The notes below the pieces were generated by a model, which saw only the letters and a program-made list of their open reading frames with translations, was not told where the DNA came from and made no database searches. A DNA stretch of 64,000 nt. Origin: Eubacterium sp. An11 (GTDB lineage: Bacteria > Bacillota > Clostridia > Lachnospirales > Lachnospiraceae). Shown here piece by piece: positions 35,428-43,896 of the stretch. The position numbers and the translations under genes are program-made. Position 1 is the first letter of the stretch. Each line of letters begins with the position of its first letter. Location of the stretch: NCBI RefSeq assembly GCF_002161065.1, contig NZ_NFLV01000003.1:1-64000 (forward strand), read 5' to 3'.

Positions 35428-36273
35428 TTATTTAACATTTTTCTTCTCATCCGGCACAAAACTGTCAAAAATGATAACCTGAAAGATTCCCTTCGCCCTT
35501 TCCAGCTCATCCTGATTTCTGATGGTCCAGCCTACATTTTCCACATCATAGATCTTCCTGCACAAGGTGTAAGCCAGGCTGCCACTCCATATGTGGTTAA
35601 AAGCGATAAAATCAGGCCTGGCTTTGAAATTCAGCAGCAAATTAGTCAGAATAAATTTTTCTGACCATTTCCGCCTTGGCTCGTCCAGGAAAAAATTAGT
35701 GCTGAGCTGTCCTCGAATCACAGCCGGCCGGTTTTTTCGGAACCATTCCACAGCAAGAGGATGGAAGGACTCCATACAATAACAGCCGGAGTAACCATCC
35801 ATAATCTCTGCCATGACTTTTGTCGTTTCTTTCCAGTTCCCCTCCGGTTTCACCTCGACAATTAACGGAACTTTTCCGTCCACAACCTTCAGAACATCTT
35901 CAAACAGAGGAATCCTCTCTCTGGATATTCCCAGAAAATATTCCTGCAATTCGGCATATGTACAATCACGTAACAGGCGGTCTGCGCGACACAGCCTCCT
36001 CAGTGATTCGTCATGAAATACTACCAGTTTATGGTCCATTGTCAGCTGAACATCCAGTTCAATGCCATATCCCTGATCCACGGCCCGCTTAAACGCCGGA
36101 ATCGAATTCTCCGGTATGCCGTTTTCATTATCAAACAGTCCTCTGTGAGCAATATACTGCTTCTCAAAAACAGCCATTTCCTGCCGCCTTGAAGTATTTG
36201 GCCTGATGCAGTATAAAAATACAATTGCAATCAAAATTATTACGATGCATATTCCAATAATTATTGTTGTCAT
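35428..36273 (-). CDS. Membrane-anchored glycerophosphodiester phosphodiesterase
   Basis: The 281-residue protein starts with one membrane helix (IIIGICIVIILIAIVFLY). A GDPD catalytic domain follows: IAHRGLFDNENGIPENSIPA, GIELDVQLTMD and VVFHDESLRR, then VEVKPEG. It hydrolyses glycerophosphodiesters to glycerol-3-phosphate and an alcohol, here probably at the outer face of the membrane. It is 3 bases after the fic remnant and 27 before the DUF1653 gene. Confidence 0.87.
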   Translation of the reverse strand: MTTIIIGICIVIILIAIVFLYCIRPNTSRRQEMAVFEKQYIAHRGLFDNENGIPENSIPAFKRAVDQGYGIELDVQLTMDHKLVVFHDESLRRLCRADRLLRDCTYAELQEYFLGISRERIPLFEDVLKVVDGKVPLIVEVKPEGNWKETTKVMAEIMDGYSGCYCMESFHPLAVEWFRKNRPAVIRGQLSTNFFLDEPRRKWSEKFILTNLLLNFKARPDFIAFNHIWSGSLAYTLCRKIYDVENVGWTIRNQDELERAKGIFQVIIFDSFVPDEKKNVK

Positions 36274-36276
36274 TGT

Positions 36277-37392
36277 TTAAATCCCCTTTGTTATTATCCA
36301 TTTTCCGCGGCTTCTTCCGTTGACACGCTGCAGAATGTTTTTCTTTTTTAATCTGCTTATAATCCTTTGAATGGTTCGTATTGATTTTCCCGTCCTCTCA
36401 GAAAGCATCTTCTGTGCGATGTCAGGATTTTCTTCAATAAAACTTAAAACCAGATTTTCATCTGACGTAAGCTCTAAATCGTCATCCAAACCGCCATTTT
36501 GGCGGTTAGAAGATTTTTTATTGGCGGTTAGAACTTCAGCAGTATTGTCTGCATCCGGAAAATAATCCAAATGCAGATATCTGTTCTTCAATTCAAAATT
36601 TGTTCCCAAAAGCAGATTACTGAAAAACAGTTCCAGATATTTTGTTGTAGAATAAATCCCTTTCCGCAGATTGCTGTAATTAGCTCTTACCAGTGCGTTT
36701 CTAAAATACCAGGAATGTCTCTCAAACATATTATTATTAATCTGAAAACCAAGAGTATTCAAATACTTAATCATGAATACCGCTGTTGCCTGCGTATTTC
36801 CCTCATAAAAAGGATGAATCTGCCAAATATCACAGGTAAATTTTGATAAATGACCAATGATCTCTTCCATGGAAAGCCCGTTATAAGAAAATTGCTTTTC
36901 CGTATTAAAATCATATTCCATTGTTTCCCGGATATTTGTATAAGAAGAATACACAACCGATTCTCCTTTTAAAACCTACTCCCGTTTGGAAATATTATAA
37001 TCACGAATTTTTCCTGCTTCCTTCAAAACACCCTCAACTAATCTTCTGTGAATACCAATCCATTCCACACTGGAAAAATTAAACGATTTCTCACCGAGCA
37101 ATCTGGCGATCCTGGAAGAAACAATATCTGCCTCCCGGGTTTTTTCTTCTATCTGATTTCGTTCCTTCCGCTCCTCGTAATAACTGAAAAGTCTTTTCTC
37201 TGCTTCGTCAATCGATATTTTACCTTCGATATGATTTTTTGCAGTATCCAATAAATAAGGAGACGTCTGCAACCCATCCACATCCTGAAGACCTATGGCT
37301 GTCATCCATGCTTCGCTTTTTTCTTTCTGCGAAGGTTCTCCCTGTCGAATGTATTCACTTAAATCCATTTGCCAGTTATTCTTTGATGACAT
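36277..37392 (-). pseudogene. fic (AMP-transferase) gene broken by one amber codon
   Basis: Two frames in the same phase form one Fic protein. The first, 36976-37392, begins MSSKNNWQMDL and ends IRDYNISKRE. A TAG follows where the family has a Trp (TGG), and seven codons (VLKGESV) link into VYSSYTNIRETMEYDF. The Fic motif reads HPFYEGNTQAT, with Gln where the essential second Arg-type position normally lies, so the active site is also altered. The N-terminal region (LLDTAKNHIEGKISIDEAEK) resembles a built-in VbhA-type antitoxin segment. A winged helix at the C-terminus (TGKSIRTIQRIISRLKKKNI) suggests self-regulation. It appears inactivated twice. Confidence 0.85.
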
Positions 37393-37518
37393 GTAAGCCT
37401 CCCTTCGTTTCACATTCAATCCACACATTCATGAAATATATTGTAATAAAAACATTACTACTGTCCATACGCTCCGTAAAGCACATCTCTCCTCAACAAT
37501 TCCCCGCATACACCCACT

Positions 37519-38337
37519 TCAAATGTTTTTCGGCACTGCTTTCAGCCGATATATTTTCTCCACATCTGTCGCCGCTTTGTCCGTCATCTTGTATCGAGGG
37601 AAGAACCTGGTCACATGGAGGGGCATGTCGGGATTGATGGAGGCAATCCACTGTGCTTCCTGTTCCATTTCTTCTTCGGAATCGTTTTCTCCGGGTACGA
37701 TGAGGGTGGTCAGTTCCACATGGCAGCTGCCGGCGGCCCGCTCGATAAAATGTTTCACCGTATCCAGGTCTCCGCCCAGTTTTTTGTAATAGCCTTCGCT
37801 GAATCCTTTCAGATCGATGTTCATGGCGTCAATGTAAGGGAGAATCTCGTCCAGAACGGACAGCTCCGCCGTGCCATTGGTAACCAGTACATTTTTCATG
37901 CCGCGGGCGTGTACCAGACGGGCGGTATCCCGGACGTATTCGTAGCCGATCAATGGCTCGTTGTAGGTAAAGGCCACGCCGATATTTCCGTACATTTTGC
38001 ACTGCTCTGCCAGGTCTGCCAGCTCTTCCGGCGACATATGGCGGCAGCCGGTTTCCGATTCGCTGCACATGGAGATTTCATAATTCTGGCAGAATGGGCA
38101 GGACAGGTTACAACCGAAGCTGCCCACCGACAGAATCTGACTGCCTGGATGGAAGCGGCGCAGTGGCTTCTTTTCGATGGGGTCGAGCATCAGGGCTGTA
38201 AGTTTTCCATAGCTTGTGCTGATGATCGTTCCGTTTTCGTTTTTTCTTGCCCGACAGCGGCCGTACTGCCCTTCTGCCAGAGAACAATGATGAGGACAGA
38301 CCGGGCAGATGATACGATTTCCTTCTCTTTGCTTCAT
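37519..38337 (-). CDS. amrS: AmmeMemoRadiSam radical SAM protein AmrS, frameshifted at its end
   Basis: This 272-residue radical SAM enzyme has the cluster motif CNLSCPFC (C76, C80, C83) and an N-terminal CPVCPHHC zinc-like motif typical of AmrS. The reaction of the AmmeMemoRadiSam trio is unknown. The end reads LKAVPKNI and stops. Adding one base near 37526-37535 (for example in the run of five T) restores KHLKWVYAGNC ending at 37493, which matches the conserved tail of the family. The start overlaps the stop of the upstream AmrB-AmrA fusion by one base, so coupling is certain in layout. Confidence 0.88.
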   Translation of the reverse strand: MKQREGNRIICPVCPHHCSLAEGQYGRCRARKNENGTIISTSYGKLTALMLDPIEKKPLRRFHPGSQILSVGSFGCNLSCPFCQNYEISMCSESETGCRHMSPEELADLAEQCKMYGNIGVAFTYNEPLIGYEYVRDTARLVHARGMKNVLVTNGTAELSVLDEILPYIDAMNIDLKGFSEGYYKKLGGDLDTVKHFIERAAGSCHVELTTLIVPGENDSEEEMEQEAQWIASINPDMPLHVTRFFPRYKMTDKAATDVEKIYRLKAVPKNI

Positions 38338-39725
38338 TAGAAATGTCTCACCACCTCAAACCGTTCCAGTTGAACAGCATCATCGTAAGTAGAGATGCCT
38401 GCTTTCTGTTTTGCAATGGTGATCTGGTCTTCGACGGTGTCCACTCCGTCCAGATTCGGCAGCAGCAGTCCCCGCTTGCGGCCTTTTGTTACGATCACAC
38501 CGTAGCGTTTGACATCCAGTTCGTCCGGAGAGGTGATTGCTTCCGGTGTGCCTAGGACATCAACGCTGTAAACCAGCTTGTCAAGCTCGTCCGACTGTAC
38601 CGGATGGAAACGCGGATCTTTTGTGGACGCACTGATGGCGTTAGCGATGATTTCTTCCGCGATATTTTTCTGTACCGGAGCAATGGTGCCGATGCAGCCC
38701 CGGAGACGTCCTTCTTCTTTCAGGGAAACGAAGACGCCTGCCCGGCTTTCATACATTTCTTCCGGCAGGTCTCTTGGGATAGAGATTTGCTTTCTTTCGC
38801 CCACGTAAGCCTCGATGGTCTGACGGGCCAGACGAACATATGCGTCTTCCGATTCTTTCCGGCGTTTGGCTTCATCTGCGATTTTCTCCTCGTACTGACG
38901 CAGAAAGTCCCGTTCCGGCGCCCGGCCTTCCACCTCATAGGTACAGACGCCATACCCGACGCCGAAGGTTCCCTCGTGAGATAGCTTTTCCGCTTTTACT
39001 GCCAGGCGATCCAGCGTTCCGGCCATGATAACAAAGGAACGGTGCCCACATTCCGCCGCTTTATCGCAGAATTCTTCCGTAAAATCAAAAAGCTGGTCAA
39101 AGGCGGCGGCTCCCATGACTTCCATGATGCGGCTGTCGTATTCCGGCCCTTCCTTCTGGAAACCGTAAGGCCCGTCTTCTTTGAGTTTGTGAGACAAATC
39201 GCCGCTGCCGATAACGACAATATTTCTTCCACAAAGCTCCGCCGCTTTCTGTATACACTGCCCCAGCATGTAATGCTGCGACAGTGGCAGACCGGACAGT
39301 CCGATGCGCACTGTCTTGTAATCCGTATAATAATGATTGAGAAACCAGAGGGGAATCATAGTGGCATGATCGAGCCTGCTGTCCCGCTCCCCCATGGTTC
39401 CGGCAGGAATTTCTCTGGCTTCGGCTTCCTGAGACAGGGCTTCCACCAATTCCGTGTCATACTGCACCTGGATTTTTACCTGCGGCGCACGGAACTGACC
39501 GAAATCTCCCCGGGCTCCTGTCCCCGGTGAAATGTGAAAATAATCTGCATACATAATAGAATGTGGCGACAGCACCACCACGGTATCCGGCTGCCATGAA
39601 GCGATTTTTTTCGCTGCCTCATGATACGCGTCGATGGTCGCCTGAATTGCCTTCTCCTGTCCTCGTCCCACATCCGGTATGATCAGCGGCGGATGAGGAA
39701 CCATCACTGCACCTTTTACTGCCAT
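38337..39725 (-). CDS. AmrB-AmrA fusion (Memo plus AMMECR1 domains)
   Basis: The 462-residue protein joins two parts of the AmmeMemoRadiSam system. Residues 1-265 are the Memo domain, a class III dioxygenase fold (MVPHPPLIIPDVG, VLSPHSIMYADYF, VVIGSGDLSHKLKEDGPYGF). Residues about 290-462 are the AMMECR1 domain (GVFVSLKEEGRLRGCIGTIA, SASTKDPRFHPV, ELDVKRYGVIVTKGRKRGLL). The system is widely conserved in bacteria, archaea and eukaryotes, but its chemistry is not known. The fusion argues that the two domains act together. The gene overlaps amrS by one base. Confidence 0.92.
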   Translation of the reverse strand: MAVKGAVMVPHPPLIIPDVGRGQEKAIQATIDAYHEAAKKIASWQPDTVVVLSPHSIMYADYFHISPGTGARGDFGQFRAPQVKIQVQYDTELVEALSQEAEAREIPAGTMGERDSRLDHATMIPLWFLNHYYTDYKTVRIGLSGLPLSQHYMLGQCIQKAAELCGRNIVVIGSGDLSHKLKEDGPYGFQKEGPEYDSRIMEVMGAAAFDQLFDFTEEFCDKAAECGHRSFVIMAGTLDRLAVKAEKLSHEGTFGVGYGVCTYEVEGRAPERDFLRQYEEKIADEAKRRKESEDAYVRLARQTIEAYVGERKQISIPRDLPEEMYESRAGVFVSLKEEGRLRGCIGTIAPVQKNIAEEIIANAISASTKDPRFHPVQSDELDKLVYSVDVLGTPEAITSPDELDVKRYGVIVTKGRKRGLLLPNLDGVDTVEDQITIAKQKAGISTYDDAVQLERFEVVRHF

Positions 39726-39757
39726 AGTAACCCTCCTGTTCCAAATGATATTTTCGG

Positions 39758-40297
39758 TTAAAAATCATACCGCAGCACAGCGCAGTTTTTCACGCCGAAT
39801 GCGGCATATTCTTCATTGGTCATCTCATAAAAATACGACTGTACCACTCTGGCAATGCCGTTATGAGCCACCAGTATGTATGTTTTCTCATCGGACTCTG
39901 CTTTTACATCGTCCAGCAGATTGTAAATCCTCTGCGCCAGGTGGAGCATGGATTCGCCGCCGTCATAGCGGCAGCAAAAGTCTTCTTTCGCCTTCTTAAA
40001 TTCCAGCCCGTCTCTGGCAGTGGACTCCCATTTGCCGAAGTTCTGCTCGATGAGCCGAGGTTCCATTCTGGCTGGAATACCGGTGATCTCGGAGATATGC
40101 CGGGCAGTCTCCGCCGCGCGGCTGAGCGGTGAGTAGAGGATTTCATCAGCCTGTATGCCTTCCTCCACGATCTTTTTTCCTGTCTCGATGGCCTGCTGAT
40201 GTCCAAGCTCCGTCAGCGGAATATCCGTTGCCCCGCAGATTTTATTTTCCACGTTCCACACGGTCTGACCGTGACGAACAAAATATACATGTCCCAT
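39758..40297 (-). CDS. Histidine phosphatase (phosphoglycerate mutase-like)
   Basis: The 179-residue protein has the RHG motif in VYFVRHGQTVWN at the N-terminus, the acidic SPLSRAAETARH segment and a second catalytic histidine in LVAHNGIARVV. It probably dephosphorylates a small metabolite. It lies 32 bases before the AmrB-AmrA gene and 17 after the methyltransferase gene on the same strand, so it may belong to the same operon. Confidence 0.9.
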   Translation of the reverse strand: MGHVYFVRHGQTVWNVENKICGATDIPLTELGHQQAIETGKKIVEEGIQADEILYSPLSRAAETARHISEITGIPARMEPRLIEQNFGKWESTARDGLEFKKAKEDFCCRYDGGESMLHLAQRIYNLLDDVKAESDEKTYILVAHNGIARVVQSYFYEMTNEEYAAFGVKNCAVLRYDF

Positions 40298-40314
40298 TAT
40301 ACTGTCCTTTCTCC

Positions 40315-40929
40315 TTACATAATCTCGAATATCAATATCTTCTCCCGCGGATCTTTCCCTTCAAACAGATCTCCGCAGTCTATCTCGTCCACAAACATCA
40401 GCAGCTCCTGCGTCATCAGATACGCCACATATTCATCGGACGGATAATAAAAATAAAGCTGAATGTTTCTGGAATTCTCATAGTAAGAATCCAGAATCCG
40501 CGCCATCACTTTCTGCAGGATTTCCACAGAAAATGGATTGAAAAAATAACACCGATCCACTTCAGCGGGAACCGGGTACTGCTCTGCATTTACCAAAACG
40601 AAGGAAGCTCTCCTTCCGGACACTGCCGTCTGCTGATTAGACAGCGCACGTTCATACATGCGAGGGTCGTACTCGATTCCCATGGTGCGGCATCGGGTCT
40701 GATAAGACAGGTAGAAGTCCACCCGACCTTTCCCGCAGCCATAGTCCAGAAGTACATTTCTTTTGGAAATGTATCCGCTGCCGACCAGCCGTTCCAGGAC
40801 AGAGTACGGCGTCGGTTCATAAGGATACCGGTACTGGTCCGCCATGGAATCATCCCGCCCGGTGGTTTTGATACGGAGAAGCTTGTCCCATTGCAGGGAT
40901 AAGCTCTCTTCTGACTGTTGTTTTCCCAT
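40315..40929 (-). CDS. Class I SAM-dependent methyltransferase
   Basis: The 204-residue protein has the SAM-binding motif LLDYGCGKGRVDFYLSYQ near residue 62, followed by MGIEYDPRMYERA. After it, FFNPFSVEIL occupies the NPPY-like position. The substrate is unknown. It starts 3 bases after the zinc-ribbon gene and ends 17 before the phosphatase gene, so the run is probably co-transcribed. Confidence 0.85.
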   Translation of the reverse strand: MGKQQSEESLSLQWDKLLRIKTTGRDDSMADQYRYPYEPTPYSVLERLVGSGYISKRNVLLDYGCGKGRVDFYLSYQTRCRTMGIEYDPRMYERALSNQQTAVSGRRASFVLVNAEQYPVPAEVDRCYFFNPFSVEILQKVMARILDSYYENSRNIQLYFYYPSDEYVAYLMTQELLMFVDEIDCGDLFEGKDPREKILIFEIM

Positions 40930-40932
40930 AAA

Positions 40933-41304
40933 CTAAAACTTCCTTCCACATTTCGGGCAGTATTCATAATCTTCCTGGGTCTCGAAACCGCAGTTGCCGC
41001 AGCGCTTGTACCTGCTTCTCCAGCCAGTCTGCACCTCCGTCAGATGCTCAGGTAAGATCTCGATGTCCTCGCCCCTGGCAATCCGTTTGCCAATAACCGG
41101 GTCCAGAGCATAGAGAGTATTGCAGCAGGACATCTGCACATAATATTGTTTGTTCCATTTGAAAACGGGAAGGAAAAACAAAGACAGGCACATGTAAGTC
41201 ATGTACACCTGATATCTGCCATAAGACCCGCAGTGGCTGCAGATGACCATCTGATTAAAGTTAAAGTCTTTTCTTCCCTGGGTGATACCCATAATAAAAA
41301 ACAT
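40933..41304 (-). CDS. Zinc-ribbon protein
   Basis: This 123-residue protein has a first cysteine pair, CSHCG, near residue 22, a hydrophobic patch (YMCLSLFFLPVF), and a C-terminal zinc ribbon, CGNCGFETQEDYEYCPKCG. It might act as a scaffold or RNA/DNA-binding adaptor; this is not established. It sits in a tight run with the methyltransferase and HIRAN genes. The first Met follows a purine-rich region, but the start is not certain. Confidence 0.7.
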   Translation of the reverse strand: MFFIMGITQGRKDFNFNQMVICSHCGSYGRYQVYMTYMCLSLFFLPVFKWNKQYYVQMSCCNTLYALDPVIGKRIARGEDIEILPEHLTEVQTGWRSRYKRCGNCGFETQEDYEYCPKCGRKF

Positions 41305-41321
41305 TTGTTGTCGCTCCTGTG

Positions 41322-41633
41322 TTATTTATCTGTCAGGCTCTTCTTACATACCTTGCATATCACTCCCTTCGGAGTCACAAACAAAATCCGGGCCTTCGCC
41401 TTATTACCGATCTTGTCATAAAGGCGTCCTGCGCTCAAAGATTCGCCCAGTACAGTGTAAGGGCTGTTGGCCACGTAACCGATTTTACCAACCCCCTTCA
41501 GCAGCACTTTGATTGCCTCCTGATCGTATTCATTGTCCGGTTCTTTTACCAGCCTCACCTTCATGCCCGGTTCCAGAAAGTCGGAACCAAAATAATGCTT
41601 TGTTCCTGTTAGGGTAAAATATATCTTTTTCAT
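41322..41633 (-). CDS. HIRAN-domain protein
   Basis: The 103-residue protein has a HIRAN domain: FLEPGMKVRLVKEPDNEYDQ, AIKV and GKIGYVANS. HIRAN domains bind damaged or 3' single-stranded DNA ends in other proteins. The C-terminus has a CxxC (CKVCKKS). I chose ATG 41631-41633 behind GGAGG. It is the first gene of the run that leads to the AmmeMemoRadiSam genes. Confidence 0.8.
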   Translation of the reverse strand: MKKIYFTLTGTKHYFGSDFLEPGMKVRLVKEPDNEYDQEAIKVLLKGVGKIGYVANSPYTVLGESLSAGRLYDKIGNKAKARILFVTPKGVICKVCKKSLTDK

Positions 41634-42000
41634 GCTGTCCTCCTTCATGATCTGACAGACTGTTTCTCTCTGCCAGTAATTCTATTGGAATGGCCGATGG
41701 CGTCATAGTTCCAGTGATACAGTGATTACTTATTACTATACGCATAATCACAAATAATTTCAACAGCCGCATTTTAAAAATTCTCGTTACTGGTCACTGC
41801 GTGAACAATAACAAATTCCCTCCTCCTGCCGGAAGCCTCCCCTTTTTCCTTCTTGCCAAGGCGAACCGGCTTATGTTAAGATTGTCGTGGCCTGCTGCCC
41901 GGGGCGGCAGCAGCGGCCGAATATCGTCAGCGAACGCTGAAGGGAAAATTATGACGGGCTTTCGCGCAGGCGCAGCCCGGGAAAAATACACAGGAGGTTT
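41634..42000 (+). other. Leader region of the ABC transporter with strong hairpins
   Basis: No gene is seen. On the plus strand, a GC-rich hairpin spans 41889-41918 (GGCC outer, GCTGCC/GGCAGC inner), and GGGCT (41956-41960) pairs with AGCCC (41974-41978) just before the ribosome site. This could be a structured 5' leader. It matches no riboswitch I know. A dispersed palindromic repeat lies at 41786-41812. Confidence 0.4.
41786..41812. repeat. Dispersed palindromic repeat, copy 1
   Basis: The 27-base unit contains TTACTGGTCACTGC and ends GAACAATAAC. Copy 2 at 48879-48905 shares TTACTGGTCACTGC exactly and ends GAACAGTAAC. Both follow a TTTTAAAAAT run. TTACTG and CAGTAA can pair within copy 2. 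Two related copies with a shared flank suggest a small interspersed (REP-like) element. Confidence 0.6.
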
Positions 42001-42003
42001 ATG

Positions 42004-43725
42004 ATGCAGACCATAAAGAAGTTTATTCATTATTATGGCCCGTACAAGGCGGTCTTTTTTCTTGATCTTTTGTGCGCGGCCTTTATCAGTCTGGCGGATC
42101 TGGCTTATCCGCAGATTCTTCGAACAGCGACCAATACTTTGTTTACCAGAGACAGCGCGGTGATTCTCCGGGCGCTTCCGCTGATTGCTCTGGGACTTTT
42201 TGCCATGTATCTGGTGCAGAGTCTTTGTAAATATTACGTGAGTTATCAGGGGCATATGATGGGCGCTCATATGGAGCGGGACATGCGCCAGCAGCTTTTT
42301 GACCATTATGAGAAACTTTCTTTTTCTTATTACAGCCAGAATAATTCCGGTCAGATGATGAGCAAACTGGTGTCGGATCTGTTTGATATCGCGGAGTTTG
42401 CGCACCATGGGCCGGAGAATCTTTTTATTTCGCTGGTGAAGATCATCGGTTCCTTTATTTTCCTGTTCCTTATCAACTGGCGTCTGGCGCTGCCGCTGGT
42501 TTTTCTTGTTTTCTGTATGTTTGTGTTTTCCTTCCGCCAGAACCGTCGGATGCAGGAAACATTTATGGAAAACCGGAGAAAGATCGGAGATGTGAACGCC
42601 AGCCTGCAGGATACGCTGGCGGGCATCCGGGTGGTGCAGTCTTTTGCCAATGAAGACATCGAGCGGGAGAAATTTAAGAAGAGCAACCATGCATTTCTTC
42701 TTTCCAAACGAGATAATTATAACTGTATGGGAAGTTTCATGGGCTGGAACCTGTTTTTTCAGGGTATGATGTATCTGGTGACCCTCGTTTACGGAGGCTA
42801 TCTCATCGCCAGGGGACTGATGGCTCCAGCGGATCTTGCCATGTATGCCCTATATATCGGTATTTTCATTAATCCGATCCAGATTCTGGTGGAGCTGATC
42901 GAGACCATGCAAAAAGGTATGTCGGGATTCCGCCGTTTCCTGGATGTGATGGAAACGGAGCCGGAGATCACAGACGCGCCGGATGCACACGAGCTGGAAA
43001 ATGTACAGGGACACGTTTGTTACGAGGATGTTTCCTTCCATTATAGTGATGATAATACGCCGGTGCTCTCTCATGTCTCTTTTGAGATTCCGGCCGGAAA
43101 GTCCATCGCCCTTGTGGGGCCGTCCGGCAGCGGCAAGACGACCATCTGCTCTCTTCTTCCCCGTTTTTATGATGTGACGGGCGGAAGGATCACTATAGAC
43201 GGCCAGGATGTGCGCACGCTGACCCTGAAAAGTCTGCGCAGTCAGATCGGTATGGTGCAGCAGGACGTGTATCTGTTCTGTGGTACCATCAAAGAAAATA
43301 TCGCCTACGGCAAACCGGGCGCTTCCATGGAGGAAATTATTGCGGCGGCGAAGCGCGCCAACATTCATGACTTTATTGAAGAGCTGCCGGATGGGTATGA
43401 TACATATGTGGGCGAGCGGGGCACCCGTCTGTCCGGAGGACAGAAACAGAGGATTTCCATCGCCCGGGTATTCCTGAAGAATCCGCCGGTGCTGATTCTC
43501 GACGAGGCCACCAGCGCGCTGGATAATGAGAGCGAACGCTGGATTCAGCAAAGTCTTGAGGAACTGTCCAAAGACAGAACTACCATCACCATCGCCCACC
43601 GTCTGTCCACCATCCGCAACGCGGACGAAATCATCGTGATCACCGAGGACGGCATCGCCGAGCGAGGCACCCATGAGAGTCTTCTGGAACAGGGAGGCAT
43701 CTACGCTCATTATTACAATATGTAG
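42004..43725 (+). CDS. ABC transporter, membrane and ATPase fused (exporter type)
   Basis: The 573-residue protein has six membrane segments in the first 300 residues and a nucleotide-binding domain with Walker A GPSGSGKTT, signature LSGGQKQRIS, Walker B VLILDEATSALDNESE and an H-loop IAHRLSTIRNAD. It is a half-transporter that must dimerise. A second half gene is not adjacent, so it may form a homodimer. It probably exports a lipid, peptide or drug. Two ATGs in a row follow AGGAGG; I chose the second for better spacing. Confidence 0.9.
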   Translation: MQTIKKFIHYYGPYKAVFFLDLLCAAFISLADLAYPQILRTATNTLFTRDSAVILRALPLIALGLFAMYLVQSLCKYYVSYQGHMMGAHMERDMRQQLFDHYEKLSFSYYSQNNSGQMMSKLVSDLFDIAEFAHHGPENLFISLVKIIGSFIFLFLINWRLALPLVFLVFCMFVFSFRQNRRMQETFMENRRKIGDVNASLQDTLAGIRVVQSFANEDIEREKFKKSNHAFLLSKRDNYNCMGSFMGWNLFFQGMMYLVTLVYGGYLIARGLMAPADLAMYALYIGIFINPIQILVELIETMQKGMSGFRRFLDVMETEPEITDAPDAHELENVQGHVCYEDVSFHYSDDNTPVLSHVSFEIPAGKSIALVGPSGSGKTTICSLLPRFYDVTGGRITIDGQDVRTLTLKSLRSQIGMVQQDVYLFCGTIKENIAYGKPGASMEEIIAAAKRANIHDFIEELPDGYDTYVGERGTRLSGGQKQRISIARVFLKNPPVLILDEATSALDNESERWIQQSLEELSKDRTTITIAHRLSTIRNADEIIVITEDGIAERGTHESLLEQGGIYAHYYNM

Positions 43726-43788
43726 AATAAAAGATAAAATATGGCACTGTCCGCTAAAAAATCGCTGGCAGACACAAAAAAACTACCC

Positions 43789-43818
43789 TTGAATATTTCA
43801 TGGGACTTATCTTATAAT
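43789..43818 (+). promoter_or_regulatory. Promoter of the purine permease operon
   Basis: TTGAAT (43789-43794) and a perfect TATAAT (43813-43818) are 18 bases apart, about 80 bases before the permease start. The leader shows no purine-riboswitch sequence. Confidence 0.65.
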
Positions 43819-43896
43819 GGAACGGCACAGATGCCGGGGTATCGTTCTTCGGATATCTGAAAATGTAACTTATGTGCAAAAGAAAGAGAGGACACT

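Noticed and set aside
36277-36954. A short stand-alone Fic protein starting at GTG 36954
   Set aside because: The upstream frame continues in the same phase through one TAG, and its end completes the Fic fold, so one broken gene is the simpler reading.
43819-43896. Purine riboswitch before the purine permease
   Set aside because: The leader is short and lacks the conserved riboswitch core; only a promoter is supported.
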